Virus record (IMG/VR): IMGVR_UViG_3300021076_000018 | Coordinates: 1-34,047 of that record | Length of the DNA: 34,047 bases | From: a virus | Strand: one strand, 5' to 3' | Part shown: piece by piece, positions 6,609-15,936 of the stretch | How positions within the stretch are numbered: position 1 is the stretch's first letter | How the letters are laid out: every line of letters begins with the position of its first letter | The notes under the pieces: model-generated | What the model saw: only the letters and a program-made list of their open reading frames with translations | Databases searched by the model: none | Told to the model about the DNA's origin: nothing | Translations under genes and position numbers: made by a program

Positions 6609-7094
6609 TTATTGTTGTTCGTCGCTGTAATCGTGGTGAATAATTTCAATGTCTGAAAACTTGTATCCATCTTTTCCATATCGTTGCGCAAGCCAAACAG
6701 GTTCCGGCAAATCATGCACTCCCTCATCTTTTCCGATATGATGCTTTTTGCATAACAACCGTCCATTAACATTCATGTCGTCAACGAATGTATATGGATT
6801 CGATTCGTCAAAACTTCCCCATCCGAAGTTCGGAAAATCCTTGCGAATTTGCGAACCTGGAGACCAATCAACCATCTCCGCAAAACTTCGTTCTATCGGA
6901 TAATGGTGCGCCTCGATCGGATGACCAGTTTCTTCGGCAGTGCAATTGCAAATGAAGCAGCGCCCTCCATCACGATCAAGTAAATGCAATCTAGATTTAC
7001 GGAATAGTGGCGTTGTTACGCGAGGATCATGTCCAGGGATATACACGTCAACAGATAACGTGTTTTTCTCTTCATGATTTTCGGTCACAGACAT
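6609..7094 (-). CDS. HNH-like zinc-binding protein
   Basis: A 161-residue protein with CFICNC near residue 45, then PIEAHHYPIERSF, and later LLCKKHHIGKDEGVHDLP. The Cys pairs and histidines form the treble-clef arrangement of HNH proteins. From memory, proteins with the EAHHYPxERS and KHHIGKDEGxH motifs occur next to lysis or tail genes in many proteobacterial phages. Whether it still cuts DNA is unclear. The ATG at 7094 has a good AGGAGAT site, unlike the upstream TTG-type extension. Confidence 0.75.
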   Translation of the reverse strand: MSVTENHEEKNTLSVDVYIPGHDPRVTTPLFRKSRLHLLDRDGGRCFICNCTAEETGHPIEAHHYPIERSFAEMVDWSPGSQIRKDFPNFGWGSFDESNPYTFVDDMNVNGRLLCKKHHIGKDEGVHDLPEPVWLAQRYGKDGYKFSDIEIIHHDYSDEQQ

Positions 7095-7105
7095 TATTTT
7101 ATCTC

Positions 7106-8587
7106 CTAGACAATACCTGTCCAACTACCTGTGCGATGCTGATAAATCGTCGTCATCGAACCGCCATCCGACCGGAAATAAATATCTCCGTCATTTCCAT
7201 AACTTGAATTCGGAGCACCAGACCCGCCCCAAATAGCAGTATTTGATTGCTGCGCACCGCCGGCGCCAGCAAGAGCGGCTGGATAGAACGGAAGGAATGA
7301 ATTTACTTTTGTTCCCTGAAATTTCATCACTCCTATGCCGGCCGCTTGAACCCATGATGAATTTCCGCCAGCGGTTCCATATATACCGTCGCCAGCAGAT
7401 GTTCCTGTGAAGAAATCATTGGTATTAGCTGCAACCGCTAATCTGACTTCCCTCGAAGTCCTGCCAATATCAATTCCCCAATAAAGATTCGAAGCACCGC
7501 TTGATAAATAATTTAAATTAGAAACTCCAAATAGGCTTACTTGTTGAATCACATCGCCCAATTTCAATGTATCTTCGAAATAGGCGCTGTATTGAGATCC
7601 AACTAGATTTGAACAATTTGCAGAAGCAACGTGAATACCGTAGTAGTTTCCTAAACTAGAACCTGTATATACTGCTTGTGGAATATAAAGACCCGTCGCG
7701 TTCCCAATCGCCGTGGTGCCAGAACTACCTGTTACGATATTAATTCCCCATAGATCCGTGACTGTTCCACCGTCCGAATTTGTGGTTGTATCAAATTCCG
7801 CAGCGCTGAGTCCGGTTAATGTTCCGGTTAGTGTTCCGAATGTAGAGGCAATTGTTTGCGTTCCTTCGCTTTCAGCGCCACCTGTAGCCAATGCGCCAGA
7901 AACACGAGTAGAGAATATACAAGCCGCCGCCGATCCATTTATCTGATTTGTTATGTCATTCAATACCAAAAATCTAACTTGACCATTCGAATCCGAACCA
8001 CCATAAACTATCTTTCCACCAGATAGCGGAGTTCCTGATCGCAGATCAACAACATTCACGCCTGGAGCATATGTAGTACCTTCTCCAGCTCCCATTGATG
8101 GAGGAATAACGACAATTCTGCTATCAGCAGCAGCAATCGCCGCATCGATCTTATTTGCGACAGTCACGCCCGAATAATTGTCTGCAAATATCCATGCATC
8201 CTCTAGCGCTTTTTGAACTGTTCCTGCGACTGAATTATTTCCGGACGGTATAAATCCAATCATCGTGGCACCACTTGTCGTATCGCTTGAAGCAGACGCC
8301 AAAGCAGTTTGCAATACTCCGGCCGCATCACAGTATGTCACTTGATCCCAAATAGTATTTCCATTCGAATCTTGCACTATTTGACGATAGTTTCCGCTAC
8401 CCCAGATAATTGCGCACCCATTTCCATCTAAAGCAATAGGATTTGCATTCGCAACATTACCTGCCTGGGTCGTATATGTATTTTTTGGAGTCATGGTAGT
8501 CGGAATATAAAATCCAACCATGCCATTTACCAAAGGCGAACCATTAGCATAAAAAAACTGTTGTTCTGCGTTTGGCACGAGTTCCAT
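7106..8587 (-). CDS. Tail fibre/tailspike-like receptor-binding protein
   Basis: A 493-residue virion protein. The N-terminal 100 residues (GSPLVNGMVGFYIPTTMTPK, then PIALDGNGCAIIWG, then YRQIVQDSNGNTIWD) match the head-binding domain that joins P22-type tailspikes to the tail. The rest is Gly/Ser/Thr-rich and probably beta-structured, with no sugar-cutting motif recognised. It follows the transglycosylase ejection protein immediately (TAA then ATG), the same relative place as the P22 tailspike after gp16. It is the likely host-recognition protein. Confidence 0.8.
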   Translation of the reverse strand: MELVPNAEQQFFYANGSPLVNGMVGFYIPTTMTPKNTYTTQAGNVANANPIALDGNGCAIIWGSGNYRQIVQDSNGNTIWDQVTYCDAAGVLQTALASASSDTTSGATMIGFIPSGNNSVAGTVQKALEDAWIFADNYSGVTVANKIDAAIAAADSRIVVIPPSMGAGEGTTYAPGVNVVDLRSGTPLSGGKIVYGGSDSNGQVRFLVLNDITNQINGSAAACIFSTRVSGALATGGAESEGTQTIASTFGTLTGTLTGLSAAEFDTTTNSDGGTVTDLWGINIVTGSSGTTAIGNATGLYIPQAVYTGSSLGNYYGIHVASANCSNLVGSQYSAYFEDTLKLGDVIQQVSLFGVSNLNYLSSGASNLYWGIDIGRTSREVRLAVAANTNDFFTGTSAGDGIYGTAGGNSSWVQAAGIGVMKFQGTKVNSFLPFYPAALAGAGGAQQSNTAIWGGSGAPNSSYGNDGDIYFRSDGGSMTTIYQHRTGSWTGIV

Positions 8588-11227
8588 TTATTGCGCCCCT
8601 TGCTGTTGATTTTGTTGGTTGACGTTATTTAAATATGCTGATCCTGCTCGTTGCCCTAGATTTTGTCCCGGCCCTGCAAGTGGTTGCAATGGATTGGTGC
8701 GAGGCGTATAAAGTTTCGGATTGATCGTTTGATCAATTAGATTTGCCGCACGTCCGCTTTGCACCGCGCCTTTTGCCGCATTTGTTGCCGGAGAAATAAT
8801 CTGCGCACCTGGTATTTTATTCACTGCATCAAGCAAAGCGTTAGTATTGCCGCCTTGAATCTCTTCCGTAATAAGATTTTTTGCCGCACTTGCTGTATTG
8901 GAGCGATTGACGAACGCCGTTCCTGGAGCATGCAGCGCATTTTGCATGACATCATGTAGTTGCCTAAATTGTCCCATCTTTTCAGGGCCGAGAACAGCCT
9001 CAAGACGTTGTGACATATAAGGGTCGTTCACAAAATTATTGAGAACGTTTTCCGACATTGTTGTATTATCTCCGCGATTTTTCGTCGCTGCTCCCTTGAT
9101 CATGGCCATGACCTGATTTTGTAATGCAGTCACTGCTTCAGGTGATTGCTTTTGCAAAACACTCATCATATTCTGAATTTCCCCGATGTTTCCATTCATC
9201 ACATATTTTTGGATGAATTGATCCGGTTGAACTCCTTTGATGGCAGCAGAAAGAGATGGAGTAGCATCAATTTGATCAAAACGGGCCTTTGCCGCTGCGC
9301 GCGCTTGCTGCGCTAGTGCCTGAGCCTCTGTTCCAGTTGCGTCGCTTCCAGCGCCTTCTGTAATAGCTTTCTGAACGCTTTGTTTTAATTGGGATAGAAC
9401 GGTATTCACAGGTCCGTTACCAGAAATGTAGTTATCGTTCAAATCCCGAATCAATCCTTCGGCCTGTTCAATATTAAAAGTTTTTTTCTGAGTTCCAGAC
9501 ATCAATCCAAGGTTATCGAATAATTGAGTAGGGATTCCGGCTTTTGTTTGCGCGCTAGCCTTGCTCATGATGTTTGCATAATCCTGTGCAATTCCTTGCA
9601 GCGGGACATCCAAATCCTTGCCAGTAGAAGCCTTGAAAGCATTATATGCATCCGCAACGCCTTGTTTTGCCTGTGCGTCTGATGCTTGCAGTGTTTTTAT
9701 CGCACTCGATCCTGCTGCAATCGGATCATTGACAACGTTCTTTGCTCCCATCGCATCAAGATTTTGTATGAATCCATCATTGATGTTTTTCAGAGCGTCA
9801 TTGACAGGCCTTCCAATTGATTGATCCTTGGCTAGCTCAAGGTCTTTCGTATATTCCATTCCGTCGCGAGTTAGCATACCGCGCAATAGATATATCGGAA
9901 CTGGCAATGACTCCGCTTGCGCTTTGCGCGCCAAAGCCGCAGTGTCCAAAGGTTGTCCGGAATTGAGTGCCTCCTGCACGTTTTTTTGCAATCCTGCGGT
10001 TATTTGCGGATTAACCGTGCTGGCATTAACGCCAATATTTTCTAAAGTCTGATTGACTGTATTCTGTGCAGCTTGTGACGAGGCATCCCCACTAATTAAT
10101 CCTGTCAATTTATTAAATCCAGTCTTAGCAGCATTGAGTCCTGCTGAACCTAAAGCTAGTCCACTATGCACAATACCGCTTCCACTTGCACCGCCAATTG
10201 CTCCAATTCCTGCCTGTTGGGCTTTCTCAACCATGAAAGATTGATTTGGATCAGTTGCTGGATTTGTGATCATATTTTGAATCGCGCCTTGCACCAAACC
10301 TTTGCCGGCAGCGCCAACAATAGTAGTGGCTGGACCTCCAAGACCAGGAACTAGTTTATTGACAGGACTTGCAACAATTCCTGCGACGTTCCCAGCAAGA
10401 TTTGTTTTTGGATTTGCGTTTTCATAATCCTGATTCGATGCCGTGAGCTTGTTCGATCCCTGAATCGCATCTTCATTCATGAAATTTCCAACACTTTGCA
10501 ACATGTTTTGTTCCCATGGCGTTGCATTTTGATTTCCAAAATAATTTCCAACAGCGCTAATACCCTTTCCAGCAATTTGCTGTAGACCTAATGCAGATTT
10601 TCCAAATCCTGTAGCCGCTCCTGATAATATAGAAGTCAAGTTATTTGAAGGTCCAAAAGCCAGCTTTTCAGGACTATACGGATTGTTTTCTGCCGGCGAG
10701 GAAGTGGTTGCAGGAGATGTAGTGGTTGTCGCTGCTTGCGCTTTTGGAATTGCTGCGATAGCCGAATTCATATCGTCAAGCAATGTAGATTTTTGCGCAG
10801 GTTGCGACACTGATGTGGTAGGCAGAACTCCTGCCATTACCTTTCCGACATAAGCAGATGGATCTTTAGTAACGAAACCTCCATAAGACGCCATCGCCTT
10901 ATTGATGTCGCCGCCATTCTTGGCCGCTAATTGCTGAATATAATAATCTGCCGCATTGCGCGATTGTTGCGGATCGAACGGATCAAACTTGATGCCTTGT
11001 TGATGTAAAGATGCGATTGTTTGCGGCATGAACTGATACGGACCCATCGCCTTAGTATCGGAATTGATAGCATAGGAATTCCCGCTACTCTCTGTTTGCT
11101 TGAGATTGTCAAGCAATTTTGGAGGAGTGCCATATGATTTCGTTGGATCGAATGGCGGTAAAGTTACTGCCTTCGGCGTTGAATCCGCCGAAGGAGAAGC
11201 TTCTATCATGTCGTCATAAACGCTCAT
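8588..11227 (-). CDS. Ejection (internal virion) protein with lytic transglycosylase domain
   Basis: An 879-residue protein. Residues about 35-110 form an SLT-type lytic transglycosylase domain. The catalytic glutamate is in LKQTESSGNSYA, followed by AMGPYQFMPQTIASL and ADYYIQQLAAKNGGDINKAMASYGG. The long remainder is alanine/glutamine-rich and helical with glycine-rich hydrophobic stretches around residues 280-370, as in proteins that insert into the envelope. In P22 the equivalent place is held by gp16. The role inferred is local peptidoglycan opening and DNA passage. It overlaps the upstream gene by 4 bases. Confidence 0.88.
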   Translation of the reverse strand: MSVYDDMIEASPSADSTPKAVTLPPFDPTKSYGTPPKLLDNLKQTESSGNSYAINSDTKAMGPYQFMPQTIASLHQQGIKFDPFDPQQSRNAADYYIQQLAAKNGGDINKAMASYGGFVTKDPSAYVGKVMAGVLPTTSVSQPAQKSTLLDDMNSAIAAIPKAQAATTTTSPATTSSPAENNPYSPEKLAFGPSNNLTSILSGAATGFGKSALGLQQIAGKGISAVGNYFGNQNATPWEQNMLQSVGNFMNEDAIQGSNKLTASNQDYENANPKTNLAGNVAGIVASPVNKLVPGLGGPATTIVGAAGKGLVQGAIQNMITNPATDPNQSFMVEKAQQAGIGAIGGASGSGIVHSGLALGSAGLNAAKTGFNKLTGLISGDASSQAAQNTVNQTLENIGVNASTVNPQITAGLQKNVQEALNSGQPLDTAALARKAQAESLPVPIYLLRGMLTRDGMEYTKDLELAKDQSIGRPVNDALKNINDGFIQNLDAMGAKNVVNDPIAAGSSAIKTLQASDAQAKQGVADAYNAFKASTGKDLDVPLQGIAQDYANIMSKASAQTKAGIPTQLFDNLGLMSGTQKKTFNIEQAEGLIRDLNDNYISGNGPVNTVLSQLKQSVQKAITEGAGSDATGTEAQALAQQARAAAKARFDQIDATPSLSAAIKGVQPDQFIQKYVMNGNIGEIQNMMSVLQKQSPEAVTALQNQVMAMIKGAATKNRGDNTTMSENVLNNFVNDPYMSQRLEAVLGPEKMGQFRQLHDVMQNALHAPGTAFVNRSNTASAAKNLITEEIQGGNTNALLDAVNKIPGAQIISPATNAAKGAVQSGRAANLIDQTINPKLYTPRTNPLQPLAGPGQNLGQRAGSAYLNNVNQQNQQQGAQ

Positions 11228-12726
11228 TGGATTAAGTGTAGTAGTACCGCTTGGTCTGCTTTTTGTTTCAGTGCCTGTGCATCAGGTTGTTTTGCCATGA
11301 ATGCTGCTTTTGCCTGTTTATTAGGCAAATCTGCAAATTGCCAGATGCGAGGATCGGCAACGGCTTCGATTTTTTGTCGTTGCTGTTGATATCCTAATGC
11401 ATCTCCTGCTCCCCCATTCGCCATTTTGTAAGGACTAAGAGCATTCCTAATTGCCATTTGCGTTTTGACTTGCGACGACACTTGATCAACCGCTTCATTG
11501 ATCGCAGCTGCACTCATGGTTCCATGTGGGCGCGCAGCTTGAATGAGCATTTGTCCAGCATCAGAACGTCCAACTCCAGGCGTTCCAAGTGTTAATTGCG
11601 CCATGTTCTTTTCTAGCAAATCAGTGTCTTTCTGCAGATCACCAGTAGCTTTATCGCCAAGGTGCATCGCATTTAAAAGGCCGGTTACATAAGCCTGTCG
11701 TCCAGCTTCTGTTCCAGTGATTGCGCCCGGCACCAAACCTTTGATATTGCTCCCAAGGCTTTGAATCAGCGCGGCACCACTGGATTGATCCTGTAGACCA
11801 GCATAATGCCGATTCATCTCAGCGATATTGTTCTCAATATTTCCAGTAGCACCGATCGGCGCACTTGCCGCGACAGATTGATTTTCTTGTTGCTGACCTT
11901 GTGGTCCTCCTGCAGCCTGACCGACGAACTCCATTTGCTGAGTTGCAGGATTGTAGCGCTGCGTCGAAGGCGGCAAGGTATTGGTTATTGGTGCGTTAGG
12001 AGCGCCACCAGGAATTCCCATAGTAGGTGTTGAACCACCGACCGATGGAGTGATGACAATAGGTTGTGTGGCGCCTCCAGTATTCAATCCTTGTACTTGT
12101 GGCGTAGTCGCATTGAGTTGAGTATACGGAGATTGATTTCCTAGCAAGACTGTTTTTAGCCTCTGCGAAATCTCCCCCGGATTGTGAACCGACATAGCAA
12201 ATGGTGCAGTTGCAAGTAATGCCTGCTCTGGCGGGACACCCTTTTGAATCATGGATTGCTGCGCATCGGACAGTGCCTTTGCTGCCTGCTCTGGGTCGTA
12301 TTGCGTTTTAGGTTGTCCTGTCTTTGGATCAATCTGTGGTGAGATGCGTGGATCAGCTAACAATCCTACTGCCGTTTCATTAGCAATATTTGCATAGTCA
12401 TTATGCAATTTAAATTGTGATTGCTGATTTCCGATCTGCTGCCCTTGGATCTCTTGGTTTTTCGCTATTGATCCTTGTAATCCATAAGCTGCATTAGGAT
12501 TTTTGCTCACCAGAGCCTGATACTTCATTGGGTCGAATTGCCCTGTATTTGGATCGGTAGATTGTTGCACTGCCTGCGATTGTGCACTATTCGATGCCAT
12601 CGTTTGCTGTAAGTTTTGCCCTTGCAATGTAGCATTTCGCAAATTTTGCCCCTGCAATGCCATGGCTAACATGTTTGGCACTTGCAATGGTTGTACGCCC
12701 AAGCTAATTGATGGATCGATTGGCAT
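11224..12726 (-). CDS. Ejection-type internal virion protein (gp20-like position)
   Basis: A 500-residue Gln/Ala/Asn-rich protein starting PIDPSISLGVQPLQVPNMLA. It is low in charge, with repeated GQNLxxAxLQGQNLQQ-like segments near the N-terminus and a proline/threonine-rich middle. There are no enzyme motifs. Composition and place, directly before the transglycosylase protein and after a Gly/Ala/Asn-rich one, match the P22 gp7-gp20-gp16 trio. It probably forms part of the DNA-ejection conduit. The family call rests on synteny. Confidence 0.7.
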   Translation of the reverse strand: MPIDPSISLGVQPLQVPNMLAMALQGQNLRNATLQGQNLQQTMASNSAQSQAVQQSTDPNTGQFDPMKYQALVSKNPNAAYGLQGSIAKNQEIQGQQIGNQQSQFKLHNDYANIANETAVGLLADPRISPQIDPKTGQPKTQYDPEQAAKALSDAQQSMIQKGVPPEQALLATAPFAMSVHNPGEISQRLKTVLLGNQSPYTQLNATTPQVQGLNTGGATQPIVITPSVGGSTPTMGIPGGAPNAPITNTLPPSTQRYNPATQQMEFVGQAAGGPQGQQQENQSVAASAPIGATGNIENNIAEMNRHYAGLQDQSSGAALIQSLGSNIKGLVPGAITGTEAGRQAYVTGLLNAMHLGDKATGDLQKDTDLLEKNMAQLTLGTPGVGRSDAGQMLIQAARPHGTMSAAAINEAVDQVSSQVKTQMAIRNALSPYKMANGGAGDALGYQQQRQKIEAVADPRIWQFADLPNKQAKAAFMAKQPDAQALKQKADQAVLLHLIQ

Positions 12727-12729
12727 GAT

Positions 12730-13611
12730 TTACGCTTCCGTCAATGGATTATTTGGATCGGAAAATGTTGATGTGGACCCATTGTCATTCCATCCGCCAT
12801 TTTGTGTTCCATTCGCAGCATTATTAGCCAAGTTCAAATATTGACTTTGCAATCCGTAATTCAATCCACCGCCAATTGCATTGGTTAATGCGTTTGCACT
12901 TCCGACCGTTCCTGCGGCTTGCGCAGCCGCTCCGGATGTCATGAAGTTTCCTGCATTTTGCGCCGAAGCCAGTCCGGTATTTGCCTGCATTGCTGCGGAA
13001 TTTTGACCTGCCTGAACAAGTCCAGCGACGCGAGAAGCATTGTTCGCAGCGGCATTGTAGTTCGTTTGGAAGGTATTTTGCGCTTGGTTGTACGCTTGAC
13101 CATAGGTATTTTGAGCAAGCCCAGACGCATATCCTGCTGCATTCTTGACATCTGCAGATGATGTTCCAAGTCCTTGAGCCGCCGCCGAGTTATTGACTCC
13201 CAGAAGACCCTGCTGCAATGCAAACTGATATCCTGGATAGTTTTGCAAGTCGCTTGGATTGAAATTGAAAGTTTGATTCAATGGGGAATTAGGATTTTGC
13301 GTCAATCCAGTAAGATTTCCATTTGATCCATAGGTTGGGTTATAACCCATCGCATTTGTCAATGCATTGATCGATCCGGTTCCAAGACTTGTAAAAGGCT
13401 GAAGATTAGCGTTCTCGGTGTTGAACATTGACATCGTATTTGCCGATGCCTGATTCGCTGAATCGGCTTGCGTTTGTGCCGCAGACTTCGCTGCACTTGA
13501 TCCAATCAAAGCGCTTCCGATTCCACCAATAACTGCGGCAGCGACATTGCAATACCGATCTCCACCATTAAGATGGGAATCTTGCTTTAATTCGCCGCGC
13601 AATTTTTTCAT
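12730..13611 (-). CDS. Ejection/head-tail internal protein (gp7-like)
   Basis: A 293-residue Ala/Asn/Gln-rich protein. It has the segment AAAVIGGIGSALIGSSAAKSA, then LQPFTSLGTGSINALTNAMG, and many NNA repeats in the second half. An N-terminal hydrophobic Gly-rich stretch followed by a helical Ala/Gln region is typical of phage DNA-transfer proteins. The first 22 residues are more polar than expected, so the true start may differ, but no better ribosome-binding site is visible. It is transcribed ahead of the gp20-like gene with a 3-base gap. Confidence 0.7.
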   Translation of the reverse strand: MKKLRGELKQDSHLNGGDRYCNVAAAVIGGIGSALIGSSAAKSAAQTQADSANQASANTMSMFNTENANLQPFTSLGTGSINALTNAMGYNPTYGSNGNLTGLTQNPNSPLNQTFNFNPSDLQNYPGYQFALQQGLLGVNNSAAAQGLGTSSADVKNAAGYASGLAQNTYGQAYNQAQNTFQTNYNAAANNASRVAGLVQAGQNSAAMQANTGLASAQNAGNFMTSGAAAQAAGTVGSANALTNAIGGGLNYGLQSQYLNLANNAANGTQNGGWNDNGSTSTFSDPNNPLTEA

Positions 13612-13612
13612 A

Positions 13613-14068
13613 TTATTTCCCTAGCCACTTGCTATAATAAATTTCAACAGGTTCAGCTTTTAATCTTTTGAACAAGGCACTTGAATCTGCATGTAATTTT
13701 GAACCCATGAACCATCTCTGAACGCCTCGACGTCTTAATTCCTGCTCAACAAATCGAAATAAACGGATTCCGCTAGACCCTTTCCTATAATCTGGATGGA
13801 TATAAAAAATATCCATGGTGCATGTCAAACATGTTTTATAATGAAGTCCTGGTGCAATGAACCCGATAAAATACCCAATCAGATTTCCAAGTTCTCTAGC
13901 TGCTACAAAAATTACTTCCCCGCTTCTCTCGCGATGCAAATAAATGTCGTATTGCGGGTCAAGTGGAACATTATCTTTATTCAAAGCAAGTTCATTATAA
14001 TGGAGCGGTAGAAGCGCCTGCAACTCAGGAATAGCACTTTCGAACGATTGAATGTGAAAGGTGATCAT
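13613..14068 (-). CDS. GNAT-family N-acetyltransferase
   Basis: A 151-residue GNAT protein. The core contains VIFVAARELGNLIGYFIGFI, then TMDIFYIHPDYRKGSSGIRLFRFVE (the acetyl-CoA loop) and ELRRRGVQRWFMGSKLHA. The substrate is unknown. The start overlaps the stop of the upstream hydroxylase gene by 4 bases, so the pair is made together. It lies inside the structural module, where it may modify a virion or host protein; that is inference from position only. Confidence 0.85.
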   Translation of the reverse strand: MITFHIQSFESAIPELQALLPLHYNELALNKDNVPLDPQYDIYLHRERSGEVIFVAARELGNLIGYFIGFIAPGLHYKTCLTCTMDIFYIHPDYRKGSSGIRLFRFVEQELRRRGVQRWFMGSKLHADSSALFKRLKAEPVEIYYSKWLGK

Positions 14069-14634
14069 TTTGATGTTCGTATATCGATTATCAAATGAAT
14101 CCTATCATCCGAGCTGTTATTGATAACCTCGTGTTCTAGCTTGTTATTAAACCACCATCCCTCGCCGGTTCCCATGTAAATCTGTTCGTCTCCACAGCGA
14201 AATACGACGCCTGGATGACTTTGCAGAACGATATGAAAGCGGCTATAATAATTTGCATGATCAGGTGTATCTGCGTGAGGATAAATGCGTCCTCCTGGAG
14301 CTATTTTATTGATCATGGCACGCCCCAATCTCTCGCCTCCTACACGATTCATTGTTGCCATAATTAAAGGCCGAGCCTCTGTCAACGTCGCGTAATCTGG
14401 ATAATCGATGTTCTCATGCTGATCAAATGTACTTTCGTGCTTTTTTAGTTCTTCTTCAGTATCGAAAACGCTCTTTGTTGGAAAGCGCAACATAATCGAT
14501 TCAATGTCAGAGAACGGACCTTGCGGATAATCGCGTAAATAAGTATCGTGTTTCCAAATATCAGGGCGTCTCTTGATTGCCAGCATAAGAGGCGTAACAT
14601 CAATTCCGGTCGCGATCAACTGAAAGTTTTTCAT
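14065..14634 (-). CDS. Aspartyl/asparaginyl beta-hydroxylase-type Fe(II)/2-oxoglutarate dioxygenase
   Basis: A 189-residue protein with the metal-binding HAD (HxD) in RIYPHADTPDHANYYSR and the distal histidine in WWFNNKLEHEVINNS. It is followed by RIHLIIDIR, whose arginine probably binds 2-oxoglutarate. This is the pattern of the aspartyl/asparaginyl beta-hydroxylase family. Its target is unknown. It is coupled to the GNAT gene by a 4-base overlap. Such dioxygenases occur now and then among phage structural genes, and a virion target is possible. Confidence 0.85.
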   Translation of the reverse strand: MKNFQLIATGIDVTPLMLAIKRRPDIWKHDTYLRDYPQGPFSDIESIMLRFPTKSVFDTEEELKKHESTFDQHENIDYPDYATLTEARPLIMATMNRVGGERLGRAMINKIAPGGRIYPHADTPDHANYYSRFHIVLQSHPGVVFRCGDEQIYMGTGEGWWFNNKLEHEVINNSSDDRIHLIIDIRTSK

Positions 14635-14713
14635 AAGTTAATCATTCAATTTATGAATTTAGGCTTGACCATACTTGCCACGCTATATTTTTCACCAATC
14701 ACAAAGAAATCAA

Positions 14714-15058
14714 TCACACAATCTCCACGCCGCTGATATAAGCCGTAATATCTGAAGCAGATCCTGCCAACATTTGAATCGTTGTCCCTGGCGGCATTGT
14801 CTGCCCTGCTAATTCAGGTGATACATAAGGCACATTTCCACTTGCGGCGATCGGCAATGCACTGATAATTGTATTTCCATTTCCAATTGATCCAGCAGCG
14901 GCGACAATATAAACAGTAATTGTTACCGCACCATTAGACGTATTGGTAAAAGTTGCGCGCTTTATAACGCTGGTCGTATTTGCCGGAACCGTATAATATA
15001 CAGCTGCAGATCCCGTCAATAATTGCGGCGCTACCATTTGTTTTGCTGTGACTGTCAT
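14714..15058 (-). CDS. Small beta-rich virion protein
   Basis: A 114-residue Thr/Ala/Gly-rich protein with a hydrophobic alternating pattern (TTSVIKRATFTNTSNGAVTI, then GTTIQMLAG). It looks like a compact beta domain of the kind used in tail or decoration proteins. The ATG at 15058 overlaps the upstream stop (ATGA), so an upstream TTG is rejected. It belongs to the tail operon. Specific function unknown. Confidence 0.6.
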   Translation of the reverse strand: MTVTAKQMVAPQLLTGSAAVYYTVPANTTSVIKRATFTNTSNGAVTITVYIVAAAGSIGNGNTIISALPIAASGNVPYVSPELAGQTMPPGTTIQMLAGSASDITAYISGVEIV

Positions 15059-15936
15059 GAGCAAATCCCGTCAGATATAAGTGCCGATTGTAGTTTATTG
15101 ACCAAAGTAACGATGCTTTGTACTTGCGCTTGGCTATATGACGATCCTGCCGCTGTTGCCGAACTTCCAGAGGCATATGAACCCTGTGCGGATGCGCCAT
15201 TACATCCAAATCCAGCAGTAGCGATAAGTGTGCCGGTTATCGTCTGATTCCCCGTGAAAGTCTGCCCAGAATCCGTTCTAGCTGCAGTAAAATTCGCATC
15301 AGGCAGTTTAATTGTACGTCCAGTGGAAGGTCCGGTAAATGTCAGCGCCTGCGAAGCAATCGGTATAGTCGTATCATGTGGAATTGTCACTATACGCGCT
15401 CCGTCATTCATCACTATTTGTAGCAATCTGTCAGATGTGATTGCTTCGGATGATCCTATTTGCAGATCATAATTTGCGCCAGAGGATCGAATACCAAGCG
15501 GCGATATTGTTTTAGAAATAGCGCAATTCAGAATGGCCCCTCCGGTGATAGCAACAGCATTTGAATCCTGATTTGCCATCGAACGTATAACTTCAATCAT
15601 TGTAGCCTGTTCGACAATTGCACTTTGCAATGCTTGCATGGATTTATTGATTGCGTCTTGTCCTTGTTCCAATATCAAAGAAATATTTATTTCTGACTGC
15701 CTTACCTTGGATAGCAATGATGGAACTTGATCTCCCAAATCATTTGCTTCGTCGATTGATTCAAAAACTGCGGAATCAGCAGAACTTACTCCGGTAGTAC
15801 CGCCTGTTCGATTGAATAAATTCAAGAAAAACATCCACCAAGTTTTATCCCATGTCACTTGTCCCGTTGATGGATTTACAGTAAATGGCGCAGAATTGAA
15901 CTGCGGGAAATTCGCTTTGTTGATGTTTATAGTCAT
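15055..15936 (-). CDS. Tail-associated structural protein with central coiled coil
   Basis: A 293-residue protein. It begins TININKANFPQF, then VTWDKTWWMFFLNLFNRTGG, a WxxFFxxLFxRTGG motif common in phage tail proteins. Next comes a helical stretch of roughly residues 70-115 that could form a trimeric coiled coil, and then a beta-rich Ser/Ala/Gly region. Directly after the gp10-like gene is where P22 has the tail needle gp26, so a needle or short fibre is possible. The sequence itself does not prove that. Confidence 0.6.
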   Translation of the reverse strand: MTININKANFPQFNSAPFTVNPSTGQVTWDKTWWMFFLNLFNRTGGTTGVSSADSAVFESIDEANDLGDQVPSLLSKVRQSEINISLILEQGQDAINKSMQALQSAIVEQATMIEVIRSMANQDSNAVAITGGAILNCAISKTISPLGIRSSGANYDLQIGSSEAITSDRLLQIVMNDGARIVTIPHDTTIPIASQALTFTGPSTGRTIKLPDANFTAARTDSGQTFTGNQTITGTLIATAGFGCNGASAQGSYASGSSATAAGSSYSQAQVQSIVTLVNKLQSALISDGICS

